Below, one piece after another: positions 45,926-58,339 of a stretch of 64,000 nt of DNA. How positions within the stretch are numbered: the stretch's first letter is position 1; every line of letters begins with the position of its first letter. The notes under the pieces were generated by a model that searched no databases, was not told the DNA's origin, and was given only the letters and a program-made list of their open reading frames with translations. Position numbers and translations under genes: made by a program. This DNA is from Aselliscus stoliczkanus (taxonomy: Eukaryota; Chordata; Mammalia; Chiroptera; Hipposideridae): assembly GCA_033961575.1 (NCBI GenBank), contig CM066738.1, positions 100,279,478-100,343,477 of the forward strand. The letters run 5' to 3'.

Positions 45926-46324
45926 AACAAAAAGCACTTTGACACACGGAAGAAATTGCCTGAATTTTGTGGAGGAGCGACCTGTAAGACCTCCAGTAGG
46001 GGAAGGTCGGAGGCATCCTCCTGTATGTTATGAATGGGAGCCATTCTTTCCGATTTGCTGCTGGCCCCGCATGACGTTAGAGAAGGACTCGCAGTCCTAG
46101 CCCCGTGTGCTTCCTCCTGAGCCTTGAGGCAGGACGGGGGCAAGCTTTCCTGGAACCTGACTCCTTTCGCTCCTCGTTCCCGCACACTGCCACAGGCACT
46201 GGCACACAGGCCACCGACATGGCCTGCGTCCCTCTACACCCCCCCCAGAACACAGGCTCCGTTTCCTGGTGCAGCTTGCACAGCTGTCCTCACCTGCAGC
46301 CCTGCTGTGAGTCTTGCACCTTTG

Positions 46325-46500
46325 CCTCTGGCCACCCCGGCCCTGCTGGACTACTGCTCACATATTACCTGGTACTGTTGCACCCCAGATGTGCTCTGGC
46401 CATGCCCTCCGCCTGGAACTTGCCTGTTCCTCCCTTGCTCTCCTGATGGACTTGTACTCATCCTTGATCACACTTCCTTGCCTGTCCCCTTTTCCGTGGC
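46325..46500 (+). mobile_element. Possible L2 3' fragment
   Basis: 'gccctccgcctggaacttgc' and 'gacttgtactcatccttgat' resemble the L2 3' region ('...ctgcctggaa...', '...tactcatccttc...'). It is old and divergent. The surrounding region 45926-47090 shows nothing else assignable. Confidence 0.35.
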
Positions 46501-47092
46501 CTCCACCCCTACAGAGTTCATGTTTATCTTTGTGAGTGGAGTGCCAGCCTACGGGATTGAATGGCAGAAGGTCAAACTGGATAGGCTGGTGGGACCTTGG
46601 AGGGTCCTGGAAGCCAGGCAGGTGGGGTGCAGGTTGAAAGGCTGACCCTTCACGTCTCAAGATGTCTTAGTGACATACCTAGATCCTCTAACAAGTCCAT
46701 TTTTATTCCTTACAGCTGTCTGGTCATATCTGAGTCTGTGCACATTGCTCAAACATGACATTACCGTCCAAGCCTCATATAAGCAGTGTTTCCAGTTGTG
46801 TCCTGTTACAAGAAGAACAGATCCTTACTGAACTTATGCAAATTACTATAGTGCCATAAAGAATATTCATGAAGTCTTCAAACTTTGGAGGGGTCAGGTA
46901 GGGAGAAAAAATAATTGTTTCAGTTCTGCTTCCAAAATTGTAATTTACCAGGTTGCTGGGAGTTATAAGAAGCACAGTTTCCTTTATCTGCAGAACAAGG
47001 AGAGTAAAGAACCAGCAAAACTTTTGTTTCCAACCAAAGTCATAAAAATTATCATCATCCTTATCAGTCCATTCAGTCCCGTGTTATTCTTT

Positions 47093-47205
47093 TTTTTTAC
47101 TGTTTTTTTTTTGAGGGCAGTGTCACTGGCCCTCATATGTGGGACTGAACCGGGGCCGCTGGCTTCCCAAGCCAGCTCTTAACCACCGCGCCACTCAGCC
47201 GGCCC
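47093..47205 (-). mobile_element. SINE B (tRNA-derived)
   Basis: Minus-strand SINE B. The imperfect target-site duplication cagtcccgtgttattctt / cagtcccatgttaatctt flanks it (about 47076 and 47206). Confidence 0.9.
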
Positions 47206-47224
47206 AGTCCCATGTTAATCTTGT

Positions 47225-48036
47225 TCGGCCTGGCGCCAGTTTGTCCATTACTTCTGGAATTCTTCACACGGTTCAGTTTTATGATGCTAAAGTTATCAGA
47301 AAACTGTATGTTTTCCCAGAAATTTTACATAATATACCTAAACAGGCACGACATAAAGAAGGCTTAGTATTTGACAGTATGTTCCATGTAATCCAATGTA
47401 TCAAATAAGGCTAATTAGTTTAATATCTTCTTTTTGTGTAAGGACTTCATTTTGAATTTGATTTTGAGAAGTTTGTCAAAAATATCAAATAGGATCATAG
47501 GGCACTGTGAAGTGACAAAGACTTTGCAGGCAAAAAGAGAAAGTTATATAGTTAAAAAAACACAAAAACACAACCACAGCTCTTTTAATAGAGAAGACTC
47601 AGCCACCTTAAATAATCACAGACCTGATATGAAACACAGGAAATTATCCTGACAAGACAGGAAATCTTTGTTTTCCAGGGAGATTACTGGAAAGGAAACA
47701 ATCATTTGACGTTGGGACAAAGTTACTTTCTTTTTTCCTTTTACAACAAAAATGCATCCCCAGTCTTCACACCTCCTTTTACTGACAACATAAATCCTAC
47801 TTTTCATATACAGCTATTTTTCCTCATCCTTATTATTTCTCATCTGTGCTTTGTGAAAAAAACCTCTTTTACTCTTTTTCTTTTTTGGCTGTGTTTGTGT
47901 GTCTCTCTGTGGGCAGTGTTTACATTTCAAAGACATGATAAGATTTACAACCTCAGGGGACAGAGAAAGGTGGTAAGTTTTCTCCTAGGCATTTTGGGGG
48001 TAATTACTATTCAAAAATTTCCTTTGTATTAGGAAT
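47225..48036. other. Unique intronic stretch
   Basis: No gene recognised. A 108-codon plus-strand open frame (47706-48032) lacks any recognisable domain. Confidence 0.3.
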
Positions 48037-48054
48037 CCAAGGCTTCCTTCTCTC

Positions 48055-48485
48055 TCTCTTTTTTTTTTTTTTTAAATTGGGGAATTGGGGGAGGGGAACA
48101 GCGTTGGGAACTCCGGGAAGGGGAACAGACAAGTTGCTGCCCTTTTGTTCTTCAGTCTAGTTGCGGAGGACGTTGCTTCACTGGCCCATGTTGGTATCGT
48201 CATTGCGCTCTTCCCGGGTGAGGCAGATCGGTCGCCGGCCTCTGGATGTCGCTCACCGCCGCTATTGGCAGCTCACGCTGGCTGCGGGCCACTCACTGCA
48301 GCCTATGGCAGCCCACTGCAGCAGGGGCTGCAGCCCACACCATCACCGGGGCTCGCACAGCCCAGCTCCAGGTGGAGCTGTTGTTAGCTGTAGAGGGCAG
48401 TGTCACTGGCCCTCATACGTGGGATCCGAACCAGAGCCGCTGGCATCCCAAAACCAGCTCTTAACCAATGCGCCACTCGGCCGGT
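48055..48485 (-). mobile_element. Composite SINE (~430 bp family)
   Basis: Minus-strand copy with the same order of tail, middle and SINE B head. Target-site duplication ccaaggcttccttctct / ccaggcttccttctct at about 48037 and 48486. Confidence 0.9.
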
Positions 48486-48500
48486 CCAGGCTTCCTTCTC

Positions 48501-49033
48501 TTGATTCTCACTAACTGTCCCAGTGAGTCCACCTCTTAGTGTCCTAATCAGGCTTTAATATAACCGCCTCAGGTCTTAATGCACAGAATTCATTCACGCT
48601 TTGCAAAATAATGTACAGAAGTCTCTAAATTACTCTGTTCCCCACCTTGTCTGCCAACCCTGAGGCCAGATAGCTACACTCTTTCTCTACTCTCAGCTCT
48701 TCCAACTTTTAAAACTATTTGTATAATATTTGCTTTCCAGTAAAAAGTAGGAAGCAGGCAGTTAAACTGCCTATCTTATATTAACACCCTTAGTAGAGGA
48801 GCAAACTTATGAATACATTGCAAAAATTTTGGAAGTATGTTCTTCCTCTTAGTAAAAAGTTTTGTTTTTTTTTTTTTAAGGTGGCATGACCCACATACCT
48901 CATCTGTCTGTACAGAGATCTTTAAAAATTTTCTTAGCCATGTTCCAAGTACAAAACTCAAGAGGATAGCTGGATCCAAACTGTTGCTGGCAGATGGATG
49001 AAGTCAAGGTCACCTGCTCAAATGCACAAAGTC
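48501..49033. other. Unique intronic stretch
   Basis: No gene or clear repeat recognised. Confidence 0.3.
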
Positions 49034-49083
49034 ACCGAACCGGGCCCGCTGGCTTCCTAAGCCAGCGCTTAACCACCGTGCCG
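49034..49083 (-). mobile_element. SINE B internal fragment
   Basis: About 50 bases (caccgaaccgggcccgctgg to ccaccgtgcc) matching the middle of the SINE B tRNA head. Both the outer GGCCGGCC end and the 3' half are missing, so it is truncated at both ends. Confidence 0.75.
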
Positions 49084-51906
49084 GGAGGATCCTTTTTAGA
49101 GCACCTTTGGAGTCCTGGTTTTCTTTAAGAAGCTTGTGCATACCAAAGAATGCATTCCATTGTCGGAGAAGTTTGGATCCTCTTTTTTCAAGCATGCACC
49201 TTAAGGCAGACTTATCTAAAACAAAGTTTCCCCAGAATGGCCATCACAATTCCAAATTATCCAAAAGTTGACCCCCTCCCCCACATCATGGTGCAAGTAC
49301 CGGTGGAACTATCTTGCCTTTGGGTTCCCTACGGCTTAACTGTGAGGGGCCATGTTTTCCAACAGCTGTTCCAAACACTGGGAATCATGTGTTTTCCCTT
49401 CTTTTGAACAGGATGGGGGACTTAACAAGAATCTTCAACAAACAGAACTAGATACCAGAAGCAAACGAAGAAAAAGCAAGTGTGCATAGTGATGTTGGGG
49501 AGCTCAGAATGAGAGAGCGGAGCTCGGATCCAAGAGAGAGTTTCCTGGGAACTCCTGGGTTCACAAGGAAGCAGTGAGCTCAGAGGGTTCCACGTGGCAC
49601 CTGCTGGGCTCACTGGCCTCGGGTTGCAGGCATCCGTTTTCTTCAGGTCCCACATCTGGGCTCTATGAAATGTCAAAGGTTCAGAGGTAGCCAAAATGAA
49701 ACCAATTGCATCACTGTGGTACTTGGTAAAATTTAGTTGTGCACACAGCAGAAGGTCACTTTGGAAACCAAAGCATGGCCTGAGGCTCAGGGGTGCACCA
49801 TTGCAAAGCAGCTCGTATGGCGAGAAAGCGCTGTCTTTATTGTGATGGACAGTTATGTTCAATTAATGACTAAACTGGTTTGTCTGCTCAGAGAATCTTC
49901 AAGGCTGGTGTCCGTTTACTTTTGTTTTTAACGAGCATCAAACAAGGTGTGCCTGTACTCTTTAAATTCTGCCTGAAAGCTTTGACTTGTATGATATAGA
50001 GTTTTCGGCCTTAGGTTTGGAAATGCCAAGTGTTTGCATTTGGGGGCTTCTTTTATTGGGATGAGATTGCCTGTTCCCTGAGGGAACTCCTTGATAGAAC
50101 CTCATGTTTGTGGGCAGCTCTTACTTTTTATTTGTATTATATTCATCTGCAGGGGTACTTTGTAGCCAGTAGGTATGTTTCTGAAAATGTGGGAGAATTA
50201 TTTTTGAATAATCGAATGGCCTTTTCAGAGTGGTTTGGTGATAAAAGTCATTCTGTGGTTATCCTCATCTAAAACTCATGCCCTGGCTTTAGTGTGAATC
50301 TAGATTTCACATTGTGGAGAATTTTGTTTAAAACAAGGAGCATCAATAAGTTAAAAAACCAGTTCCAGGCTTCTACTGGCTGTACTGGATTTTTCCTTCA
50401 CGATGGAAAAATGCAATTGATCTGTCCTGAAGACCCAAGGATGTCATGGGATGTCAGGGTGTGATTTCTTTTTAGCCTTGCAAAAACTTTATCAATGTGG
50501 TACATTGACATGTGAAGAAAAATAGCATGTGGCAGTTAGAAGTTTGGGATTTTTCTCTACAGATTTCACATTAGCCATTTAATGTTCTAATCATCAGAGC
50601 ATTAAGGTCAGTGCTTCATAAAATTTCAAATGAAACCATGGCATTTCAAGAGGCAAACCATTTAGAATTCTTCCTTAAATTACCCCCCCCCAAAAAAAAA
50701 AACACAAAGAAAGAAAGAAAAAAGAAAAAGCAAATGCACGATGATTCTTTTGTCCCCAAGACTTGTGACACAGCTCTTCAGCTTTGTGGCATTTTATTCT
50801 GATGGAAAGGAAATGAGACCATTGTAACTTACTGTCAGAACTAATATTTTCATTTCAGCCCTGCACTAAGAGTTGTTTGGAACTTGGAGAGAGCTGCTGA
50901 CTCCTGGCCACACCACAGTTAGCAGCAGGAGCCATTCCAGGCGTGGCGTTCCAGTCCCAAGATGAGTAAACAGAGAACCTAAAGCAGACACGTTTAAATG
51001 AACTAGTACTGCTAGGGGCCAAGGGCTCCACTATTAATTGAAGGGCTTCAGAAACAAAAGGTTAGACAGAGAAAGGCCCACATTTTATCCTCAGCTGTTT
51101 TTGGCACAAGAGCAGGCATCCTCAGTTCTTTATCTGGAGCATGTGATGTGTTATCTAAAGTTTAAAGTTAGTTGAGCCCTGTGGGCCTTAACACCTGAAT
51201 AGACACGCACTGAAATCAGAAAATCCACTGAAATCAGAAAATCCGGTGGGCAGATGGTAACCGGAAGAGAGGAGTGGTCTGACACCCACCCCGGGTAGTT
51301 GCCTACTGGAAAAGGTTGACTTGAAACATTTGGAGGTATTAAAAAGTGACTAGCAGAGAGTGGCTTTCCCCTCCCTCCCTTAGTTTTATCCAGTGAATGG
51401 TTGTAGAATAATGGGGAGGAATCTGGCCAATGGCAGGGTGCAGAGTCTCAGGAAGGGAGAGAGTTCATGAGTAAGGTCAGGGCCAAGCAGTGGGGGACAG
51501 TGAGAACCGAAGAGGGAGCTCTCATGGCCACAGTGGTGTTGGCACGGTGCTTTATGGGATGGTCCTGGGGGTTAGATGGTGCCACTCCACCCTGCAGGGG
51601 TGGGACGGACTGAAGCGATGGCAGACGTCACCCTGGCATCAGGCCCTACGTTGCCTGCTGAGGCTCAGACTCTGGGACTGAAAGGCTGTGCCGAGACTCC
51701 TGACTATCTCTGTTCCCTCTTCACAGTCTGTTTTTTGTCATTTCCAAAACACACTCAGCCTCCAGGCCTTTGATCATGGAGTGATGCAAATACAGATACA
51801 GTCATTGTTCTGAATGGTTAGGAACAGTGACACTCCAGGCCAACGGTCTGGGTTGGACACCTATCTTATAGGGATACTGAGCCATGTAAGTGGTAGCTGC
51901 TGTTGT
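49084..51906. other. Unique intronic stretch
   Basis: No gene recognised. Contains an A-rich purine tract at 50690-50732, an 18-bp direct duplication (actgaaatcagaaaatcc at about 51208 and 51226) and a 146-codon minus-strand open frame (49422-49862) without recognisable domains. Confidence 0.35.
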
Positions 51907-51946
<40 letters not shown>

Positions 51947-51947
51947 C
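51907..51947. repeat. (ATC)n microsatellite
   Basis: Thirteen uninterrupted ATC units. Likely polymorphic. Confidence 0.95.
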
Positions 51948-52020
51948 CTCAAATCTTTTAGGCCCAAACCCACACACTTTCCCTGAATCATTTCTGGAGC
52001 CCCTCCAAAGGAAATTAATA

Positions 52021-53199
52021 CGAGGTCAGACAACTAGGTTTGTGAACTTATCCTAGAAAAAGTGCTACGTGCCTCATTGCTGAATATCATTATGGTCACC
52101 TTTGAAGTACTCCCCTTGGGAAGTTATGCATCAATGCCAGAGCCTAATATACCCTTCAAAGCAATTTTGGAACTCTTTTTCTGGAATGGCCATCAGAGCT
52201 GTCATTGTATTATCCTTGATGTCCTAAATATCATCAAAATGTCTTCGGGTAAAGAAAGAAGTCATGCGGGCCAGATCAGGTGAGTAGGGAGGGTGTTCCA
52301 ATATAGTTATTTGTTTACTAGCTAAAAAAACTCCCTCCCAGACAGTGCTGTGTGAGCTGGTGCCTTGTCGTGATGCAAGAGCCACGAGTTGTTGGTGAAA
52401 AGTTCAGGTTGTCTAACTTTTTCATGCAGCCTTTTCAACATTCCAAATAGTAAACTTGGTTACCTGTTTTTTTTTTTTTTTTCTTTTACAAAGATTTTAT
52501 TGGGGAATTGGGGAAGGGGAACAACTAAGTCATTGTCCTTTAATCTTGTTATGGAGGACTCATCGAGCTCAGCTCCAAATCCAGTTGTGCCTCTCAGCTC
52601 AAAGTGCTGTATTCAATTAATTGCAGGTGGGCGTAGCGACCATCCTGTGTGGAAGTGGAGCCAGCAGCCTTGTTAAGAGCCTGCACTCCATCCACTAAGC
52701 CATCCGGGTGGCAGCTCAGCTCAAGGTGCTGAGTTCAGTCTTTAGTTGCTGGCGGCTTTAGCCCACCATCTGGTACAGGCATCCTTGTTGTTAGGAGTAC
52801 GTTCTCTCACCAACTGAACCATCCTTCCACCTGTTGGCAGCTCAGTGGCAGCTCAGCTCAGGTGCAGCACACTGGCCCATGTGGGAATCGAACTGGCAAT
52901 CCTGTTGCTCAGAGCTTGCACTTTTTTTGTTTGTTTGTTTTTGTTTTTTTTTTAGCTGAGCCATCTTGCCACCTGTTGGCAGCTCAACGGCAACTCATCT
53001 CGGGCTGGCATCGAACCGCCGTTGCTCAGAGCTCAGCTCGCACTCTTGAGTGAGCTCTTAACCAACTGAGCCACTCGGCCGGCCCTTGGTTAACTGTTTG
53101 TCCAATTGGTACACATTCATAATGAATCATTCTGCTGATATCAAAAAAGGTTAGCAACATTGTTACAAACAAGTTCGCCATCTTAATTGTCATACCTCG
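52021..53199 (-). mobile_element. Mariner DNA transposon, split by SINE
   Basis: The left terminal repeat cgaggtcagacaactagg follows TA at 52019-52020. The right end (cttaattgtcatacctcg, ending at about 53199) is its complement. Without the SINE the element is about 560 bp, well short of a full ~1.3 kb mariner, so it is an internally deleted copy. Minus-strand transposase remnants of the DDE domain region are recognisable from the paralogous copy at 62786. The reading frame is broken. Confidence 0.85.
52467..53084 (-). mobile_element. Multi-module tRNA SINE inside mariner
   Basis: An insertion of about 618 bp with target-site duplication cttggttacctg / cttggttaactg (52455-52466 and 53085-53096). 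It contains a VES/Rhin-type tail and body, then several consecutive tRNA-head-like modules (near 52660-52710, 52790-52830, 52880-52920 and 52960-53084), ending cactcggccggccc. A poly-T/GTTT stretch at 52921-52955 separates the last module and may mark a second insertion event. Confidence 0.8.
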
Positions 53200-53224
53200 C
53201 CTCCTTTATTCTAGATAACCCCGT

Positions 53225-53575
53225 CTTTGTCCATTCAGGCTGCTATAACAAAAGTACCATAGACTGGGTTGCTTATGAACAACAGAAATTCATTTCTCAC
53301 AGTTGTGGAGGCTGGAAGTCCAAGATCAAGGATCAGGCAGGTTCGGTGTCTGGCGAGGGCCCTCTCCTTGCTTCAAAGACCACTGTCTTCTTACTGTCCT
53401 CATGTGGTGAAAAGGAGCTCCTTGGGATCACTTTTATAAAGGCACGAGTCCCATTCATGATAGTTCCAGCCTCATGATCTAATCACTTCCCAAAGGTCCC
53501 ACCTCCAGATACAGTGGGAATGAGGATTTACCATGAATTCTGAGGGGAGGCAAACATGCAGTCTGTGTCATTCCC
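53225..53575 (-). mobile_element. ERVL-MaLR-type LTR relic
   Basis: 'gctgctataacaaaagtacc', 'gtggaggctggaagtccaag', 'aatcacttcccaaaggtccc' and 'ttctgaggggaggcaaacat' follow antisense MaLR LTR wording. It is solitary and non-coding. Confidence 0.65.
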
Positions 53576-53579
53576 TGTG

Positions 53580-56321
53580 GAGGGCACAGTCTATGTCAGA
53601 AGATGGTGATCACACTTGAAAACTTACCAAGTTACTCACAGTTCTCCCACAGGTAAAAGGGATGGTGATACCCTCCTCACCTCACAGGGTTTTCTTAGTA
53701 AGTGCCAAACCACAGCGCAAGCAGACATTCTCTACAAACCCCAGGCCGCTGTCCTTAGATACTTGTCCCGATGAGCACTTTCCAGCTTGTGTTGTAGTTG
53801 CGGTGATGACCTTTTACCCCACCCCAATTTAGGACATCTGACACGATGGAGTCAGGTGAAACTTATTCACAAGTGTTGAAACTGGGATTGTCTTTGAATA
53901 TCTGGGCCCTGTTTTTGTCCTGATTCCAGTTGTTTTGACTTCATTATATATGCTGGTATCTTACAAGGGCCAGCACCTGTGTTATCTTTTTCACTTTATT
54001 TCCCTGGTAGCTCCTAGCAGAGTGCCTTGCTTATACCAGGCACTTGGCATCTATTTTTGATTGTGTTCATTATTATTTGGTCATAAATATTGAACTTTTT
54101 TTTTAATGGAAAAGTAATCATGCTTGGTTTCTTACAAAGATAATGGACATTTGTTGAATGTCTGCTTTGACCCAGCTCAGCTTCCTTCTTGTTAGAATAG
54201 AAGAATTAATATTCCAGAGCGACCACTCAGGACAATCACATGTTAAAGGGAATTTTCGTTTATGCGTTAAAAACATGACAGCCACGTTGTACAATGCTGG
54301 GGGTGCTGTCCACTTCGTTGTAATCGGCAGGCCTCCTTAATTGAATCCTTGGTACATTGAAAGAGTCGGAGAACGTAACCTGGGCATTTGAAGTAGACCG
54401 TAAGAGGTAGAAGTGGCCCTTCAGAGCTTTGAGATTTGGGAATGGTTTGAGGGGTCACATTAGCCCCCCACACCTTGAAAAGCATTTCAAGGACAACCAG
54501 CCCCAAGTAAGAAAGTTAGTACCGTTTCTGTTGCTTGATACGCTGGCTGCTATAGAAAATAATCTGAGACCGCTTATAATAAAAGTGCAGGCCCAATAAA
54601 ATGAGAATGATTAACAAGAACCAGGAAGGAAGGGATAAAAAAATGGATTTCCAGTAACTTTGTCTCCTGGCAGCCAGGACAGAGAGCAGCTTGCTGGGGT
54701 GATGCGTTCTCAGGCCAGTGGAAGGAGTGACAGTTCCTATCCCCATGGGTTTCTGGGAATAGATGCTGGAGTGTTTTACCAGCCTGGAGCCGGTTTGGGG
54801 GAAGGCATCTGGCTGATGTAGGGTGGAAAGGGGTACGTCCTTGGGCTAGCAGTGTCATTAAGATCCTTTTAGCACCAGGGTTAATTCTGACCTGCCTCTT
54901 AGAAAGTCAAGGATTATGATGTTAGGCGGAAGCTTCCCTAAGCCAGTTCTCCTGGAAGCCAGAGCCATGACTCAGTGTCATGAAAACGACCTGGCACCTG
55001 CTGGTGAGAGATAATTGATGGTTAAGGGACTTTTCCCAAGGTGAAAGGTTGTTGCTTTAGTGAACAGACCAGAAGGGTACAGTTAGTTCCTGTGCTCTTT
55101 CTGCCCCAGGCCATTATCCTAAACTCAGGTTTTATGGGTGGGATTAACCCTCTCCACAATAAGAACATTGTCCGGTATGCCAGTCCGGAGTCCCTGCCCA
55201 GGCCCGTCCTCAAAGTTTGGCTTAAATATTCCACACCTCTCAACTGGCGAAAGGGATTTTTGACTCTTGTAAACCAGGTTGTTTCTGATGGTGGGAAAGG
55301 CCTAAAAGAAAACCTTGGTGGGGAGGGACACAGGGCTTGCCTTTCTAGTGAATTCTGAGGGAAATGCCTTCTTCCTCTTCACGTTGCTGATACAGGAGTT
55401 TATGGAAGTGGATGTTGGAGTATGAAGCTCCTTTTAGGGTGCAAGCAAGAAACAATTGACTTTAGATCTAGGAAGTTTAGCAACAGCCTCAAAAACGGCC
55501 AGCAGGGAACCAGGTCTTACTCTTTCAGATGAAATTTCAAGTTTCAGTGTGATAGAGCCAACCTGGAGAAAGAAAAAATATTAAGGAGAAAGACTGGATA
55601 AGTGGAATCAAACATTTTGGGTTGTAAAAGGAGCCTGGCTTCGGCGTGGCTCAGCTGTGTTTCTCCTCGGATGATGTCCTCCTTAGGGATCTGTGAATAG
55701 CTGAACTTAGAACAAGGCTTTTGCAATCTGTGCCTTCTGAATTCGGTTTTTGTTCTGTTAGCTTAATTTGCATTTGGTGTCTGGAGTGCCTGGTCATGGA
55801 AAGAGCCAACGCTTTGTTTTGGGGAGTGAGGGCCGGGGTTTCAAATCAATGTTTCTCGGCTTACCCAGTGTCAAGTGTCATTTGAGTAACAAGTGACTCC
55901 GTGCTCATGGCACTGAGGTCCTGAGAGCTCCCCATTTGCAAATTAGATTTTTGCATGCCCCAAAGCAGTGGATTTCTAGAATGATATGAAAGAGAAAACT
56001 GTTCCCAAATGGAAATTCTGTTCCTGTTATAGGCATTTTAATTCTAAGACAGATGCATTTTTAAACTTGAGATGCTTAAGTTCTGCCCTTGTCTGTTACT
56101 TTGTAACATGTGTCAAAGGCAAACCAAGCCAGTGTAGGAGACTTTTGTTTTCCGTTTAATTATATCATGTTGGGTGCTTCTTGGAAAGTGGGTGGATTAT
56201 TCACGATGACATGTATGGGGGTATTATTGTAAATCAGCATAGAAGCAAATGGTTAGCGACCCATTTATGAAGCTGCTAATGTTGATCTGGCTGCCAGGGA
56301 GCTTCAGAGCCAGTCAGAGCC
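53580..56321. other. Unique intronic stretch
   Basis: Largest relatively repeat-poor part of the distal window. No gene, exon or clear transposon recognised. Confidence 0.35.
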
Positions 56322-56323
56322 TA

Positions 56324-56760
56324 CGGGGTCATACAGTTAAGTTCTCAAACTCATCCTAGAAAAAATGCTACCTACCTCACTGCTCAATATCACTACAGTC
56401 ACCTTTGAAATACTCCCCTTGGGAAGCTATGCACCGATGCTAGCACCTAGTCTACTCTTCAGAGCAATTTTGAAACTTTTTCTGGAATGGCCATCAGAGC
56501 TGTCTTTGTATTACCATTGATGTCCTGAGCTTTTCACCAACAATTTATGGCTCTTGCATCACGACAATACACCAGTTCACATGGCACAGTCTGTGAGGGA
56601 GCTTTCAGCCAGTAAACAAATAACTATTGGAACACCCTCCCTACTCACCTGATCTGGCCCCCAATGACTTCTTCCTTTACCCGAATATAAAGGAAATATT
56701 GAAATATTGAAGGATGCCTTTCAATATTTCCTTTATCTTCAGGTAAGGAAAGAAGTGATT
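56324..56760. mobile_element. Mariner copy with internal inversion
   Basis: The left end (TA at 56322-56323, then cggggtcatacagttaagtt) and 56324-56527 run in the same orientation as the other two mariners. From about 56530 to 56703 the sequence is inverted: transposase-coding wording now reads on the plus strand (LHHD, ELSASKQITI, DLAPNDFFLYPNIKEI). From 56720 the original orientation resumes for about 40 bases, and then homology ends without a visible right terminal repeat. Confidence 0.82.
56663..56760. repeat. Long imperfect hairpin in mariner relic
   Basis: A 41-base left arm (56663-56703) and 41-base right arm (56720-56760) pair with about 36 of 41 matches around a 16-base loop. The inner 17 bases (ataaaggaaatattgaa) pair perfectly. 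It was created by the inversion described above. Confidence 0.88.
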
Positions 56761-57239
56761 TTTTCATTTCAGACATGGTTGTCGATGGAGTCGGTCATGG
56801 GTAGAAGAGCAACGGACTTGTAGTGTGTTGAGAAAAGCATCCCAGACTACCACAGTCTGGGATTGACAGACGCCTTGTGGACCACCGGGCACATTGAGTT
56901 GGTTAGTGCTTGTGTGAATTAGAAGAGAGATTGAGTCTCTGGATGGTAAACCTTAGCCTGCCAAACCCATATTTTGTTTTGATAAGCATTTGAGTCATTT
57001 ATTGAGCAAATATTTATGGAGCCCCTAATGTGCCAGGCACCGGGCAGAGAAGTCCAGCTGTTATCAAGGAGAGAGAATTTGGTTGGGCCTCATGTACCAT
57101 CTCTGAAAGTACCTTCTGACTCCACAAAATTGGTTTAGATAGAGAAACAGATCATGCAGATCTTCTAAAATTAAATTTCTCAAGTATGCTTTAATTTTAT
57201 TATTCACACATGTTATGATGTTAATTAGCATATTGTGGA

Positions 57240-57330
57240 GAAGAAGAGATTCAATTTGGAGGTATGAGTGCCTGGGTTTAAATCCTGGCTTTGTCACTTC
57301 TTAGCCTTGTCAGATTTATCATGTGACGTA
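57240..57330 (+). mobile_element. MIR fragment
   Basis: 'gagtgcctgggtttaaatcc', 'tggctttgtcacttctta' and 'gccttgtcagatttatc' match the sense 5' half of MIR. An L2/MIR-like 'tttattgagcaaatatttat' with 'atgtgccaggcaccgggc' lies upstream at about 56998-57050. Confidence 0.75.
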
Positions 57331-57753
57331 AATTGGCGGAGCTTCTATTTTCTCAGCTCTGACGTGTTTCTTTGGGTTGGTGGAGAGCGTGCATGCGGCA
57401 ATGTATGTGAAGGTTCTAGCACCCTGCCTTTCCCATCAGGACGATATCCAGGAGGTGGAACCTGAAGGAGGATGTTGTTGGGCCAAATTAGGGTTTTTTT
57501 AAAAAAATGCTTTTTTTTTTTTTAAATGAATAGAAATAGCAAAGACCTTTGGATTCATTCTTACATTCAACAGCAACAACAGAGGCCAAGCCAGTTAGTG
57601 GTGGATTGCTAGAGATGAGAAGGACAAGAGCTTGCCCTCAGCAAGCTTCCAGGCCAGGTGGGGAAGACCAGGAGGGTGTGATCTGTGCTGGAAACCAGGT
57701 GTGCTCCTGTTGCCAGGCAGGTGTTCAAGAGGGCTGCTTTAGGAGAGAGGATT

Positions 57754-58119
57754 TTTTTTTTAACTTTATTGGGGAACAGTGTGTTTTTCCCAGGACCCAT
57801 CATCTCTAAGTCAAGTTGTTGTCCTGCAATCTTAGTTGTGGAGGGTGCAGCTCAGCTCCAAGTCCAGTAGCCATTTTCAATCTAGTTGTGTGTGTGGGGT
57901 GCAGTCCACCACCCCATGCTGGAGTCGAACCAGCAACCTTGTTGTTAAGAGCACACGCTGTAACCAACTGAGCCATCCGGCCGCCCACTGGCAGCTCAGC
58001 TCAAGTTGTGGTCTTCAATCTAGTAGTGGAGGGCACAACTCACTGGCCCATGTGGGAATTGAACTGGCAGCCCTGTTGGTCAGAGCTCACACTCTAACCA
58101 GCTGAGCCACCCGGCCACC
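57754..58119 (-). mobile_element. Rhin-1 SINE with two heads
   Basis: Minus-strand copy: 'aactttattggggaacagtg', 'gttgtggagggtgcagctc', head 1 ('ctggagtcgaaccagcaacc', 'gccatccggccgccc') and head 2 ('gggaattgaactggcagccc', 'gccacccggccacccc'). Imperfect flanks aggagagaggatttt / aggggaggggaatttt. Confidence 0.87.
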
Positions 58120-58339
58120 CCAGGGGAGGGGAATTTTGCAGGAAGAGTTTCACAGGGGAGCAAGCACTTGCATTAAAATCTGAATTCTTGGGAGAGATTC
58201 ATCACCCAGAGGAGAGTGGAAAAATAATTTCAGACAGTGGTGAGGGCATGTGCAGGGAAGTCTAGTGGTATTGGAGAGAGTGCATGGCATGGTTGGAAAA
58301 TAGCGGTTTAGGGATCAGTATGACAGATAGTGGAGAGTG

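Noticed and set aside
51901..51950. Regular repeats that could suggest an array (ATC, CT, TG and G-rich tracts)
   Set aside because: These are simple microsatellites without the repeat-spacer organisation of CRISPR arrays, and the genome is mammalian.
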